Below, one piece after another: positions 52,642 to 61,281 of a DNA stretch of 64,000 bases. How positions within the stretch are numbered: the first letter of the stretch is position 1; every line of letters begins with the position of its first letter. The DNA is taken from the NCBI RefSeq assembly GCF_004137345.1, contig NZ_SDWV01000002.1, positions 62,001-126,000 on the forward strand, in the 5' to 3' direction. The notes below the pieces were generated by a model that was given only the letters and a program-made list of their open reading frames with translations, was not told where the DNA came from and made no database searches. A program made the translations under genes and the position numbers. Origin of the DNA: Nocardioides zhouii. Its GTDB lineage: Bacteria; Actinomycetota; Actinomycetes; Propionibacteriales; Nocardioidaceae.

Positions 52642-53889
52642 TCATGCCGGTGGCGGGGTGCGGTCCGACAGAGCCACCGCGCTCGCGAGACTCGGGCTCA
52701 GCGGCAGTCGCGGCAGGAGGGTCGCCTGCACCGCGTGGTAGAGGTCGGGCTTGCCCGGCCACACCGACGCCTGCGGCCGGTTGCCCGGGTCGAGCTCGTG
52801 GTGCCACGAGCCTCGCTCGACGTCGCGGAGGTGCGTGACGACATAGTCCCACCACGTGGCGTAGCGCTCGGCGTACGCCGTCTCGCCGGTCCGGCGGTGC
52901 AGTGCCGCAGCGGCCGCGATCCCCTCGGCCGCGACCCAGTGCATGCGCTGGCGTACGACGGGCGTGCCGTCCCAGTCGGTCGTGTAGACGAAGCCGGGCT
53001 CGCCGTCGGCGTGCCAGCCGTCCGTGACGGCCCGGTCGAAGAGCAGTCGTGACGTCTCCAGCAGGCCGGCCGGTGCGTCGTCGCCCAGCGTCGCCTCGAC
53101 GTGGAGGAGCAGGCGCGACCACTCGAGACCGTGGCCGACCGTCGCGCCGTAGGGCTTGAACGGGTCGTCAGGACGGTCGCGGTTGAGGTCGAGGTCGACC
53201 GACCAGTCGGGGCCGAAGTGCTCGGGCAGCCTGCCGTCGTACGACGACGCGAGCCCAACGACGTACGCCGCGATGCGCGCGGCCCGCTCGTGCCAGACGC
53301 CCGCACCGGTCACGTCGCCGACCGCCAGCATCGCCTCGACGGAGTGCATGGCCGCGTTGAGCCCGCGGTAGGGCGCCGGCTCCGTCCAGGCGCGGTCCCA
53401 CTCGTCGACCACACGGCCGGTGGCCTCGTCCCAGAAGCGCTGCTCGAAGACGCGCGTAGCGTGGGCGAGGAGCGCATCCGCACCCGGCAGCCCGGCCACG
53501 ACCGCCGAGGAGCCGGCCAGCATCACGAAGGCGTGGTCGTAGCACGACTTTGCGGCAGCGCCGGTCGGTGCGCCCGCGGCGTCGACGGCGCTGAACCAGC
53601 CGTCGTCCAGGTCGTCGTGGAGCGTCGAGCGCAGCCCGTGGAGCGCGGCGGTGGCGATCGGCGCGCAGCCCTCGACACCGAGCAGGTGCCCGATCGCGAA
53701 GACGTGGACCGTACGGCTGGTGATCCACGTGTGGACCGGGCGGTCGAGGTCGGGCACGCCGTCGCCGTCGAGCCAGGCGGCGCCGCCGACCGGGTGGATG
53801 ACGCGGCGGCCGAACTGGAGCAGGCGGCGGCACTCGGCGTCGAGCCAGGCATCGTCGGGGGGCGCAGGGTGGCTCACCCGGGCAGTCAA
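52642..53889 (-). CDS. AGE-family aldose-ketose isomerase (YihS / mannose isomerase-like)
   Basis: 415-aa alpha/alpha-barrel enzyme of the N-acylglucosamine 2-epimerase superfamily. It closely resembles YihS from memory: HTWITSRTVHVFAIGHLL, YRGLNAAMHSVEAMLAVGDV, PFKPYGATVGHGLEWSRLLL, GFVYTTDWDGTPVVRQRMHW and GSWHHELDPGNRPQASVWPG are block-for-block matches. YihS interconverts sulfoquinovose/sulfofructose and also mannose/fructose. Catalytic His residues appear in GHGLEWSR and the SWHHELD region. With the PfkB kinase and MFS transporter downstream, mannose -> fructose -> fructose 6-phosphate is the simplest reading. Sulfoquinovose use would also need aldolase and reductase genes, which are not here. 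Confidence 0.87.
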   Translation of the reverse strand: MTARVSHPAPPDDAWLDAECRRLLQFGRRVIHPVGGAAWLDGDGVPDLDRPVHTWITSRTVHVFAIGHLLGVEGCAPIATAALHGLRSTLHDDLDDGWFSAVDAAGAPTGAAAKSCYDHAFVMLAGSSAVVAGLPGADALLAHATRVFEQRFWDEATGRVVDEWDRAWTEPAPYRGLNAAMHSVEAMLAVGDVTGAGVWHERAARIAAYVVGLASSYDGRLPEHFGPDWSVDLDLNRDRPDDPFKPYGATVGHGLEWSRLLLHVEATLGDDAPAGLLETSRLLFDRAVTDGWHADGEPGFVYTTDWDGTPVVRQRMHWVAAEGIAAAAALHRRTGETAYAERYATWWDYVVTHLRDVERGSWHHELDPGNRPQASVWPGKPDLYHAVQATLLPRLPLSPSLASAVALSDRTPPPA

Positions 53890-53925
53890 CCAGCGCCGTC
53901 AACCAGCGGGGGCCCACAACGCACG

Positions 53926-53952
53926 AGACCCCCGCACGAGGTGAGGGGGTCT
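53926..53952 (-). terminator. Terminator downstream of tRNA-Tyr
   Basis: AGACCCCC (53926-53933) pairs with GGGGGTCT (53945-53952) around an 11-nt loop, between the tRNA-Tyr 3' end and the isomerase gene start. A second 7-bp hairpin (ACTGGAC 53957-53963, GTCCAGT 53973-53979) abuts the tRNA 3' end and may guide processing. Confidence 0.6.
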
Positions 53953-53978
53953 GGCGACTGGACCAGTGTTCTGTCCAG

Positions 53979-54060
53979 TGGCAGGTAGAGGATTCGAACC
54001 TCTGTAGGCGTTGCCGGCTGATTTACAGTCAGCTCCCTTTGGCCGCTCGGGCAACCTGCC
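53979..54060 (-). tRNA. tRNA-Tyr (GTA)
   Basis: 82-nt class II tRNA on the minus strand with a long variable arm. The acceptor GGCAGGT pairs with ACCTGCC. The anticodon loop CTGTAAA gives GTA. The T arm has GGTTCGAATCC. CCA is not encoded. Confidence 0.96.
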
Positions 54061-54154
54061 GGGGCGTGCGGAACAATAGCAAGGCACGGACACCGCTACG
54101 AATCGCCGGGGCACCCCGGCAGCGCCACACAAGCCCAATCCAAGGAGGCACACC

Positions 54155-54646
54155 ATGGCTGACTCGAGCTTCGACATCGTGAGCAAGCTGGACCGCCAGG
54201 AGGTCGACAACGCCCTGAGCCAGGCAGCACGCGAGATCGCCAACCGCTTCGACTTCAAGGGCACCGGCGCGAGCATCGAGTGGAAGGGCGAGCAGGCCAT
54301 CGAGATCACCGCCTCCGCCGACGACCGCGCGAGCGCGGTGCTCAGCGTCTTCCAGGACAAGCTGATCAAGCGCAACCAGAGCCTGAAGATCCTCGACACC
54401 TCCGACCCGCGCCAGTCCGGCCAGGTCTCGAAGATCGACATCGCGCTCAAGGAGGGCATCACCTCCGAGGACGCCAAGAAGATCTCGAAGCTGATCCGCG
54501 ACGAGGGCCCCAAGGGCGTCAAGGCCCAGGTGCAGGGCGACGAGCTGCGGGTGTCGTCGAAGAAGCGCGACGACCTGCAGGCCGTGCAGCAGCTGGTGAA
54601 GTCGCAGGACTACGACTTCGCGGTGCAGTTCACCAACTACCGCTGA
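54155..54646 (+). CDS. YajQ family nucleotide-binding protein
   Basis: 163-aa YajQ (DUF520) protein with two ferredoxin-like halves. The start [20 protein letters not shown] is diagnostic, followed by [35 protein letters not shown] and [20 protein letters not shown]. Homologues bind c-di-GMP or nucleic acid; the role in actinobacteria is unclear. CCAAGGAGGCACACC upstream is a strong ribosome site. Its 3' end overlaps the converging B12-domain gene by 17 nt. Confidence 0.95.
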   Translation: MADSSFDIVSKLDRQEVDNALSQAAREIANRFDFKGTGASIEWKGEQAIEITASADDRASAVLSVFQDKLIKRNQSLKILDTSDPRQSGQVSKIDIALKEGITSEDAKKISKLIRDEGPKGVKAQVQGDELRVSSKKRDDLQAVQQLVKSQDYDFAVQFTNYR

Positions 54647-55283
54647 CCCGGTTGAGCGCGCCGATGAGGAAGACCACGGCGCGGACCGGGTCCTCCGGCA
54701 GCGCGGTGGCGCCGATCTCGGCGACCGTCTGCTCGTCGGCGCCGCGACCGGCGACGTAGAGGGCGTGGTCCTCCGCGATCCTCAGCAGCGACGTGCCGTG
54801 GGCCGTGAACGCGGTGGAGCGGGTCGCGGCGAGCACGACGGCGTCAGCACCGCACGCACGGGCGGCCGTCAGGACGGCCGGGATCGGGGTGTCGGCGCCG
54901 AGGAAGCGGGCTCGTACGCCGCGCTCGCGCAGCATCAGCGCCACGCAGAGCAGCACCAGGTCGTGGCGCTCCCCCGGCGGGCAGGCGAGCAGGACGACCG
55001 GCGACGGCGCCGAGGCGTCCGCCAGGACCTGTTGGGGCGGCACCGACGACAGCGCCGAGAGTTTGCGGCGCAGCATGTCGCTCACGAAGTGCTCGTGGGC
55101 CACCGACAGCGTGCCCGCCTCCCAGCGGTCGCCGACCTCGCGGAGGAACGGCAGCACGACTCCGGTCACGGCCCCGGACAGGGGGACGTCCCAGAACAGC
55201 CGGGCGAGCGCGATCTCCGCCGTCTCGGCGTCGAACGTCTCGACGGCCACCCAGAGCTCGCCGGTCGTCGTGGTGATGGTCAC
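54630..55283 (-). CDS. Stand-alone CarH/MerR-like B12-binding domain protein
   Basis: 217 aa. An N-terminal helical cap has the conserved Trp-x9-Glu-His signature of photosensory B12 domains ([20 protein letters not shown], about residues 50-70). A cobalamin-binding Rossmann domain follows, with [20 protein letters not shown] (an ExH variant of the lower-ligand motif) and [14 protein letters not shown]. It matches the C-terminal two thirds of CarH/LitR light regulators, but no MerR helix-turn-helix is present: the frame begins at the cap domain and the upstream space to cysA is only 48 bp. It may be an adenosylcobalamin light sensor acting through a partner. The start at 55283 is supported by the family fold boundary. 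Confidence 0.8.
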   Translation of the reverse strand: MTITTTTGELWVAVETFDAETAEIALARLFWDVPLSGAVTGVVLPFLREVGDRWEAGTLSVAHEHFVSDMLRRKLSALSSVPPQQVLADASAPSPVVLLACPPGERHDLVLLCVALMLRERGVRARFLGADTPIPAVLTAARACGADAVVLAATRSTAFTAHGTSLLRIAEDHALYVAGRGADEQTVAEIGATALPEDPVRAVVFLIGALNRVSGSW

Positions 55284-55331
55284 GAGCCGACGCTAGCCGC
55301 TGCGACCGACGTCCGGGGGGCCTTCGCCACG

Positions 55332-56309
55332 CTAGCCAGCAACGGCCATGCGGGGAATCAGGGTGGCACCATCCGCAGGGGTGAGCCACACGGTGCTGCC
55401 CTCCTCCAGGCCGAACGAGCGGGCGTGCGTCCGCGTCACCACGACCGACACCTCGTCGCCGTCGACCGTGAGCACGGTCAGGCGTACCTCGAAGCCGATC
55501 CGGACCATCCGCGACACGGTGCCCTCGACGCCGCCGGCAAGACGCGGCTGGGTGTCGAGCTCGATGTCGTGGGGACGCAGCGAGACGCCACCGAGGTGGG
55601 TCACCTCGCCGAGGAACGACATCACGAAGTCGTTGGCGGGCTCGTCGTAGAGCTGGTCGGGGGTGCCGACCTGCTCGACGCGGCCCTCGTTGACCACCAC
55701 GATCTCGTCGGCGACCTCGAGGGCCTCCTCCTGGTCGTGGGTCACGAACACGGTCGTGACGTGCACGTCGTCGTGCAGGCGCCGCAGCCAGTCGCGCAGC
55801 TCCTTGCGCACCTTCGCGTCGAGCGCGCCGAACGGCTCGTCGAGGAGCAGCACGCTCGGCTCGACCGCGAGCGCCCGCGCGAGTGCCATCCGCTGGCGCT
55901 GGCCGCCGGAGAGCTGCGAGGGGAGCCGGTGGGAGAACTGCGAGAGGTGCACGAGCTTGAGCAGCTCGTCGACCCGATGCTCGATCTCGTCCTTGGGGCG
56001 CTTGCGGATCTCGAGGCCGAACGCGACGTTCTTGGCGACCGTCATGTGCTTGAAGACGGCGTAGTGCTGGAAGACGAAGCCCACGTTGCGCTTCTGCGCC
56101 GGCAGGTTGGTGGCGTCGACGCCCTCGATGTTGACGGTGCCGCTGTCGCCCTTCTCGAGGCCGGCGATGATCCGCAGCAGGGTGGACTTGCCGCCACCGC
56201 TCGGGCCCAGCAGCGCGGTGAGCTGGCCGGTCGGGATCGACACGTTGACGTCGTCGAGCGCGACGAAGTCGCCGAACTTCTTGTTGAGCCCACGTACTTC
56301 AATGCTCAT
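55332..56309 (-). CDS. cysA: Sulfate/thiosulfate ABC transporter ATP-binding protein
   Basis: 325-aa ATPase of sulfate import. Walker A is [20 protein letters not shown] (33-52), the signature [20 protein letters not shown] and Walker [32 protein letters not shown] is typical of CysA. The C-terminal TOBE-like domain ([20 protein letters not shown]) completes it. It is the last gene of sbp-cysT-cysW-cysA on the minus strand. Confidence 0.95.
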   Translation of the reverse strand: MSIEVRGLNKKFGDFVALDDVNVSIPTGQLTALLGPSGGGKSTLLRIIAGLEKGDSGTVNIEGVDATNLPAQKRNVGFVFQHYAVFKHMTVAKNVAFGLEIRKRPKDEIEHRVDELLKLVHLSQFSHRLPSQLSGGQRQRMALARALAVEPSVLLLDEPFGALDAKVRKELRDWLRRLHDDVHVTTVFVTHDQEEALEVADEIVVVNEGRVEQVGTPDQLYDEPANDFVMSFLGEVTHLGGVSLRPHDIELDTQPRLAGGVEGTVSRMVRIGFEVRLTVLTVDGDEVSVVVTRTHARSFGLEEGSTVWLTPADGATLIPRMAVAG

Positions 56310-56350
56310 GAGGGTGGCCTTTCGGGGTTTCTGGGGTGTCTGAGCCGGGC

Positions 56351-57223
56351 TCAGTGGTGGTTCTTGGGGCGGATGATGGCGACGACGACGATGCAGGCCA
56401 CCGAGACCATCGCGAGGAGGAATGCCGTCGCGTACGCGCCCTGCGGGTCGAAGTTGAGGTACTTCTCCTCGACCACGAGCGTGGCGGTGCGGGTCTGGCC
56501 GAGGATGTTGCCCGAGACGACCTTGACCGCGCCGAACTCGCCCAGCGAGCGGGCCAGGGTCAGCACCACGCCGTAGACGATGCCCCACTTGATCGACGGC
56601 AGGGTGATCCGCCAGAACCGCTGCATGGCGTTGGCGCCGAGGCTCTGGGCTGCCTGCTCCTGCTCGATGCCGATCTCCTCGAGCACCGGCACGAGCTCGC
56701 GGATCATCAGCGGCAGCGCCACGAAGGTGGTCGCCATGATGATGCCGGGAGTCGAGAAGATGATCTGGAAACCGATGTCGGACAGGATCGGCCCGAACCA
56801 GCCGTTGCGTCCGCTGTAGACGAGGACGAGCGCCAGGCCCACCACGATCGGCGAGACCGACAGTGGGATGTCGAGCAGGGCGTTGAGCAGCCGCTTGCCA
56901 GGGAACTGCTGGCGGACCAGCAGCATCGAGATCCCCACGCCGAAGATCGTGTTGATCACGACGGAGAACACCGCGACGTACGCACTCAGCTCCAGGGCCA
57001 CGACGGTGTCGGGGTCCGAGAGCAGCGCCTGGATCGAGGAGAAGCCGTCGTCGAAGGTGTGCGTGACGACCAGCGACACCGGCCACGCCACCAGGAAGAA
57101 CAGGTAGGCGGTGGCGATGAAGCGCAGGATGTACGTGGTCGGCGTCTTGCGCACCCGCGGCGGGCGGAGGCGCTGCTCGACGGGAGCCGGCTCGACGATG
57201 TCGTGGATCAAGGTGTCAGCCAC
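56351..57223 (-). CDS. cysW: Sulfate ABC transporter permease CysW
   Basis: 290-aa inner-membrane permease. The EAA loop reads [20 protein letters not shown] then [10 protein letters not shown]. Several transmembrane helices precede and follow it, including [32 protein letters not shown] sequence ([20 protein letters not shown]) is the CysW signature. The start overlaps the cysT stop by 8 nt, and cysA follows after 41 bp. Confidence 0.94.
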   Translation of the reverse strand: MADTLIHDIVEPAPVEQRLRPPRVRKTPTTYILRFIATAYLFFLVAWPVSLVVTHTFDDGFSSIQALLSDPDTVVALELSAYVAVFSVVINTIFGVGISMLLVRQQFPGKRLLNALLDIPLSVSPIVVGLALVLVYSGRNGWFGPILSDIGFQIIFSTPGIIMATTFVALPLMIRELVPVLEEIGIEQEQAAQSLGANAMQRFWRITLPSIKWGIVYGVVLTLARSLGEFGAVKVVSGNILGQTRTATLVVEEKYLNFDPQGAYATAFLLAMVSVACIVVVAIIRPKNHH

Positions 57224-58064
57224 GTGCAGCCACCCGCCTCTGGATCAGGTCGAGGACCACGATCACGGTCAGCGAGATGGCGAGCAGCACCGTCGCGACG
57301 GCTGCTGCCCCCGCGACGTTGTCGTTCTCGATGCTGCTGAGGATCCGCACGGAGGTGACCTCGGTCTTGAAGGGAAGGTTGCCCGACAGCAGGACCAGCG
57401 AGCCGTACTCGCTGACGCCGCGGGCGAACGACAGGGCCGCGCCGGCCGCGATGGCGGGCGTGAGGCTCGGCAGGATGATGCGCCGGAAGGTGGTGATCCG
57501 GTTGGCGCCCAGTGAGGCGGCAGCCTCCTCGACGTCGCGGTCGAGCTCCTCGAGCACCGGCTGGACCATGCGCACCACGAACGGGAGTGTGACGAACAGG
57601 AAGGCCAGGAAGACCGCGGGGCGCTTGTTGGCGATGTCGATGCCGAGCGGGCTGTCGGTGCCGTAGAGCGAGAGCAGCACCAGGCCCGCCACGATCGTGG
57701 GGAGGGCGAAGGGGATGTCGATCATCACCTCGAGGACCGACTTGCCCCAGAACCGGTCGCGCACCAGCACCCAGGCGATGAGCGGGCCCATGATGATGTT
57801 GACGAGGGTGACGCCCGCGGCGGTGAAGACCGTGAGCTTGATGGCGGACAGCGTCTGGCCATTGGTGATGGTGTTCCAGAAGATGCCCCAGCCGCCGTCG
57901 ATGGCAGTGACGACGATGGCGGCGAGCGGGATCAGGACCAGCGCGCTGAACCAGATCATGGCGATGCCGAGCCCGAGCCCGGAGGAGCGCGTCAGCGTGG
58001 AACGCGGGCCCGACCGGCGAAGAGTCCTCGCCGGTCGGACGCGTGCGATCTCAGTTGAGGTCAT
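57216..58064 (-). CDS. cysT: Sulfate ABC transporter permease CysT
   Basis: 282-aa permease partner of CysW. The EAA loop is LEELDRDVEEAAASLGANRI then RIILPSLTPA, and ARGVSEYGSLVLLSGNLPFK is the CysT/CysU signature. The Arg-rich N-terminus (RPARTLRRSGPRSTLTR) is cytoplasmic. The gene lies 17 bp downstream of sbp. Confidence 0.94.
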   Translation of the reverse strand: MTSTEIARVRPARTLRRSGPRSTLTRSSGLGLGIAMIWFSALVLIPLAAIVVTAIDGGWGIFWNTITNGQTLSAIKLTVFTAAGVTLVNIIMGPLIAWVLVRDRFWGKSVLEVMIDIPFALPTIVAGLVLLSLYGTDSPLGIDIANKRPAVFLAFLFVTLPFVVRMVQPVLEELDRDVEEAAASLGANRITTFRRIILPSLTPAIAAGAALSFARGVSEYGSLVLLSGNLPFKTEVTSVRILSSIENDNVAGAAAVATVLLAISLTVIVVLDLIQRRVAARG

Positions 58065-58081
58065 GAGGAGGGGTGGTCAGC

Positions 58082-59128
58082 TCACTCGAGGGAGAGGCCG
58101 GCACCGAGGATGGCCTGGAAGATCAGGCCGTTCTCCTCGTCGAAGAACTTGGTCGAGACCTCGTCCCAGCCACCGAAGTCGTTGTCGACGGTCAGCAGGG
58201 TCGGGACCTCCGGGAACGGGTTCGACGGGTCGGTCGCACCCTCGACGGTGCCGCCGTAGTCGATGTCGTCGCGGAGCGGGCGGAAGCCGGTGAGGGCGAA
58301 CTGCGTCTGGCCCTCGTCGGAGAGCACGAAGTCCAGCCAGGCCTGCGAGGGCTTGGAGGCGTCCTTGAGGATGGCGCCGGCGTTCTCGATCTTCAGCGTG
58401 GTGTCCGGGAGGATGTACTCGAAGGCCTCGTCGTTCTGCGCGGCCAGGATGGCCTCGTTCTCGTACGCCATGAGCACGTCGCCGGTGCCGCCGAGGAACG
58501 CCGTGGTGGCGTCACGGCCGCTGCCGGGGAGCGAGACGACGTTCTTGAAGAACTTGTTGACGAACTCCGTGGCCTCCTCCTCGGTGCCGCCGTCGCTGAT
58601 GACCTGGCCGTAGGCGGCGAGGGCGTTCCAGCGGGCAGCACCCGACGAGGCGGGGTTCGGGGTGACGATCTCGACGCCGGGCTTCACCAGGTCGGCCCAG
58701 GTCTGGATGTTCTTGGGGTTGCCGTCGCGGACGCCGAAGACGACGACCGAGGTGGACACGACGCCCTTGTTCTCGCCGGAGTCCCAGTCGTCGGCCACGA
58801 GGCCCTCGTCGACCAGACGGGTCACGTCGGTCGGCACGGAGAAGTGGACGTAGTCGGCCTTGAGACCGGCCGCGACCGCGCGGCTCTGGTCGCCGGAGGG
58901 ACCGTAGGACGTCTGGAACCTCACGCCCTTGCCCTCGTCGGTCTTGTTGAACTCGGTGGCGATGTTCTTGTTGGCGGCCTCGGGCACCGCGAAGCCGACG
59001 ATGGAGATGGTGTTGGCCGCGTCGTCCTCACTGCTGGCGCCGCCGGGGGAGCAGGCGGACAGGGCCAGTCCGGACAAGGTGGCCCCGACCAGAGCTGCCG
59101 CGAGAGCGGCACGTGAACGGATCTGCAT
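58082..59128 (-). CDS. sbp: Sulfate/thiosulfate-binding lipoprotein
   Basis: 348 aa from ATG at 59128. The lipoprotein signal is MQIRSRAALAAALVGATLSG then LALSAC. The mature protein shows sulfate-binding family segments: VRFQTSYGPSGDQSRAVAAG (the oxyanion-binding Ser/Gly loop), WADLVKPGVEIVTPNPASSG, GTGDVLMAYENEAILA and FPEVPTLLTVDNDFGGWDE. It heads the sbp-cysTWA operon. The upstream region holds repeated TCTCGA/TCGAGA half-sites and a TATCTT -10 candidate. Confidence 0.95.
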   Translation of the reverse strand: MQIRSRAALAAALVGATLSGLALSACSPGGASSEDDAANTISIVGFAVPEAANKNIATEFNKTDEGKGVRFQTSYGPSGDQSRAVAAGLKADYVHFSVPTDVTRLVDEGLVADDWDSGENKGVVSTSVVVFGVRDGNPKNIQTWADLVKPGVEIVTPNPASSGAARWNALAAYGQVISDGGTEEEATEFVNKFFKNVVSLPGSGRDATTAFLGGTGDVLMAYENEAILAAQNDEAFEYILPDTTLKIENAGAILKDASKPSQAWLDFVLSDEGQTQFALTGFRPLRDDIDYGGTVEGATDPSNPFPEVPTLLTVDNDFGGWDEVSTKFFDEENGLIFQAILGAGLSLE

Positions 59129-59135
59129 GGGGGGA

Positions 59136-59203
59136 TCTCGACTTTCTTGATCGGTGTGCAATGTCGAGAAAGATACATGACTTTATGGATCTCGATGACA
59201 TTG
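59136..59203. promoter_or_regulatory. Repeated TCTCGAC half-sites in the sbp promoter
   Basis: TCTCGAC (59136-59142), its inverted copy GTCGAGA (59163-59169) and a third copy TCTCGATGAC (59190-59199) stand about 27 bp apart in alternating orientation. CAATGTC and GACATTG-like flanks extend the second and third copies. A TATCTT hexamer on the minus strand (59175-59170) fits a -10. The regulator is unknown; a sulfur-responsive factor is the natural guess. Confidence 0.45.
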
Positions 59204-59358
59204 CCCGGACTTCGGTCGCGTGTCGTGTGTCACGTGCCCCGTCGTCCCTGCGTGGAGGAGGCGTCCATCACGTGGGGACGGGCCTGTTCCACGCGGCGAC
59301 GCGGCTAATGTGGAGGTCGGGGGAACACTCCCCGGGACTCGTAGGAAGCAGGGCACAG

Positions 59359-61281
59359 GTGAGCCACCCCGCCAAGCAGGTCAAGCAGCTGGACCGCGTC
59401 ATCATCCGGTTCGCCGGCGACTCCGGTGACGGCATGCAGCTCACCGGCGACCGCTTCACCCAGGAGACAGCGGCCTTCGGCAACGACCTGGTCACGCTCC
59501 CGAACTTCCCCGCCGAGATCCGGGCGCCCCAGGGGACCCTGCCGGGCGTCTCGTCGTTCCAGGTGCACTTCGCCGACCACGACATCCTGACCGCGGGCGA
59601 CGCCCCCGACGTCCTCGTCGCGATGAACCCCGCCGCGCTGCGGGCCAACCTCGGCGACCTGCCCAAGGGCGCCACGATCATCGTCGACTCCCACGACTTC
59701 ACCGCCCGCAACCTGACGAAGGCGGGCTACTCCGACAACCCCCTCGACGGCGACACCCTCGCCGAGTACGCCCTCCACACGGTGGACCTCACCGGCATGA
59801 CGGTCGAGGCCGTCAGGGAGTTCGGCCTCTCCCGCAAGGACGCCTCGCGCGCGAAGAACATGTTCGCCCTCGGCCTGCTGTCGTGGATGTACGGGCGCCC
59901 GACCGAGTCGACGGAGGCGTTCCTCACCAAGCGCTTCGCCAAGGTGCCCGACATCCGCGACGCCAACCTGACCGCGTTCAAGGCCGGCTGGAACTTCGGC
60001 GAGACCACCGAGACGTTCGTGGTGCGCTACGAGATCAAGCCCGCCGTGATGCCGCCCGGCACCTACCGCAACATCACCGGCAACCTGGCGCTGTCGTACG
60101 GCCTCATCGCCGGCGGCGTGCAGTCCGGGCTGTCGGTCTTCCTGGGCTCCTACCCGATCACGCCTGCCTCCGACATCCTCCACGAGCTGTCGAAGCACAA
60201 GGGGTTCGGCGTGATGACCTTCCAGGCGGAGGACGAGATCGCCGGCGTCGGCGCCGCCATCGGCGCCTCGTTCGCCGGCCAGCTCGGCGTCACCACGACG
60301 TCCGGTCCGGGCGTCTCGCTCAAGTCGGAGGCCATCGGCCTCGCGATCATGACCGAGCTGCCGCTGGTCGTCGTCGACGTACAACGCGGCGGCCCGTCGA
60401 CCGGCCTGCCGACCAAGACGGAGCAGGCCGACCTGCTGCAGGCGATGTTCGGCCGCAACGGCGAGGCGCCGCTGCCGATCGTGGCTCCGCAGTCCCCCGG
60501 CGACTGCTTCGACGCCGCCGTCGAGGCGGTCCGGATCGCCGTCACCTACCGCACCCCGGTGATCATCCTGTCCGACGGCTACCTCGCCAACGGCTCGGAG
60601 CCGTGGCGGATCCCTGCCCTCGACGAGCTCCCCACGATCGACCCGAACTTCGCGACGTCGAAGAACTACGGCGACGGCGACGACGCCGAGTTCTGGCCCT
60701 ACCTCCGTGACGACGCCACGCTGGCCCGCCCGTGGGCGATCCCGGGCACGCCCGGCCTCGAGCACCGCATCGGCGGCCTCGAGAAGGGCGACGGGCACGG
60801 CAACATCTCGTACGACCCGGCCAACCACGACTTCATGGTCCGCACCCGGCAGGCCAAGGTCGACCGGGTCGCCGACTCGCTGCCGCCGCTCGAGGTCGAC
60901 GACCCGGACGGCCGGGCGAAGGTGCTGGTCATCGGCTGGGGATCGACGTACGGCCCGATCGGTGCGGGCGTACGCCGCGTCCGCAAGGCCGGCTACCACG
61001 TGGCCCAGGCGCACCTGCGCCACCTCAACCCGTTCCCGAACGACCTCGGCGAGATCCTGAAGCGCTACGACCGGGTGCTGGTGCCCGAGATGAACCTCGG
61101 CCAGCTCTCGCTGCTGCTGCGCGGGAAGTACCTCGTGGACGTCGTCGGCTATAACGAGGTCCGCGGCCTCCCGTTGAAGGCCGCCGTCCTGGCCGACGTG
61201 ATCGGCGGCCTCGTCGCCGAGGCCGAGGGCATCGAGGTCGACCTGACTCCCACTTCGACCGATCAGGAGAGCGTGCGATGA
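59359..61281 (+). CDS. korA: 2-oxoacid:ferredoxin oxidoreductase subunit alpha (gamma-alpha fusion)
   Basis: 640 aa from GTG at 59359, preceded by GGAAGCAGGGCACAG. The gamma domain comes first (RVIIRFAGDSGDGMQLTGDR), then the pyrimidine-binding alpha domain: GSYPITPASDILHELSKHKG, FQAEDEIAGVGAAIGASFAG and TTTSGPGVSLKSEAIGLA. The usual actinobacterial KorA makes succinyl-CoA from 2-oxoglutarate with ferredoxin, bypassing or joining the TCA cycle. It overlaps korB by 4 nt. The oxygen-tolerant mycobacterial enzyme is the closest described type. Confidence 0.94.
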   Translation: MSHPAKQVKQLDRVIIRFAGDSGDGMQLTGDRFTQETAAFGNDLVTLPNFPAEIRAPQGTLPGVSSFQVHFADHDILTAGDAPDVLVAMNPAALRANLGDLPKGATIIVDSHDFTARNLTKAGYSDNPLDGDTLAEYALHTVDLTGMTVEAVREFGLSRKDASRAKNMFALGLLSWMYGRPTESTEAFLTKRFAKVPDIRDANLTAFKAGWNFGETTETFVVRYEIKPAVMPPGTYRNITGNLALSYGLIAGGVQSGLSVFLGSYPITPASDILHELSKHKGFGVMTFQAEDEIAGVGAAIGASFAGQLGVTTTSGPGVSLKSEAIGLAIMTELPLVVVDVQRGGPSTGLPTKTEQADLLQAMFGRNGEAPLPIVAPQSPGDCFDAAVEAVRIAVTYRTPVIILSDGYLANGSEPWRIPALDELPTIDPNFATSKNYGDGDDAEFWPYLRDDATLARPWAIPGTPGLEHRIGGLEKGDGHGNISYDPANHDFMVRTRQAKVDRVADSLPPLEVDDPDGRAKVLVIGWGSTYGPIGAGVRRVRKAGYHVAQAHLRHLNPFPNDLGEILKRYDRVLVPEMNLGQLSLLLRGKYLVDVVGYNEVRGLPLKAAVLADVIGGLVAEAEGIEVDLTPTSTDQESVR

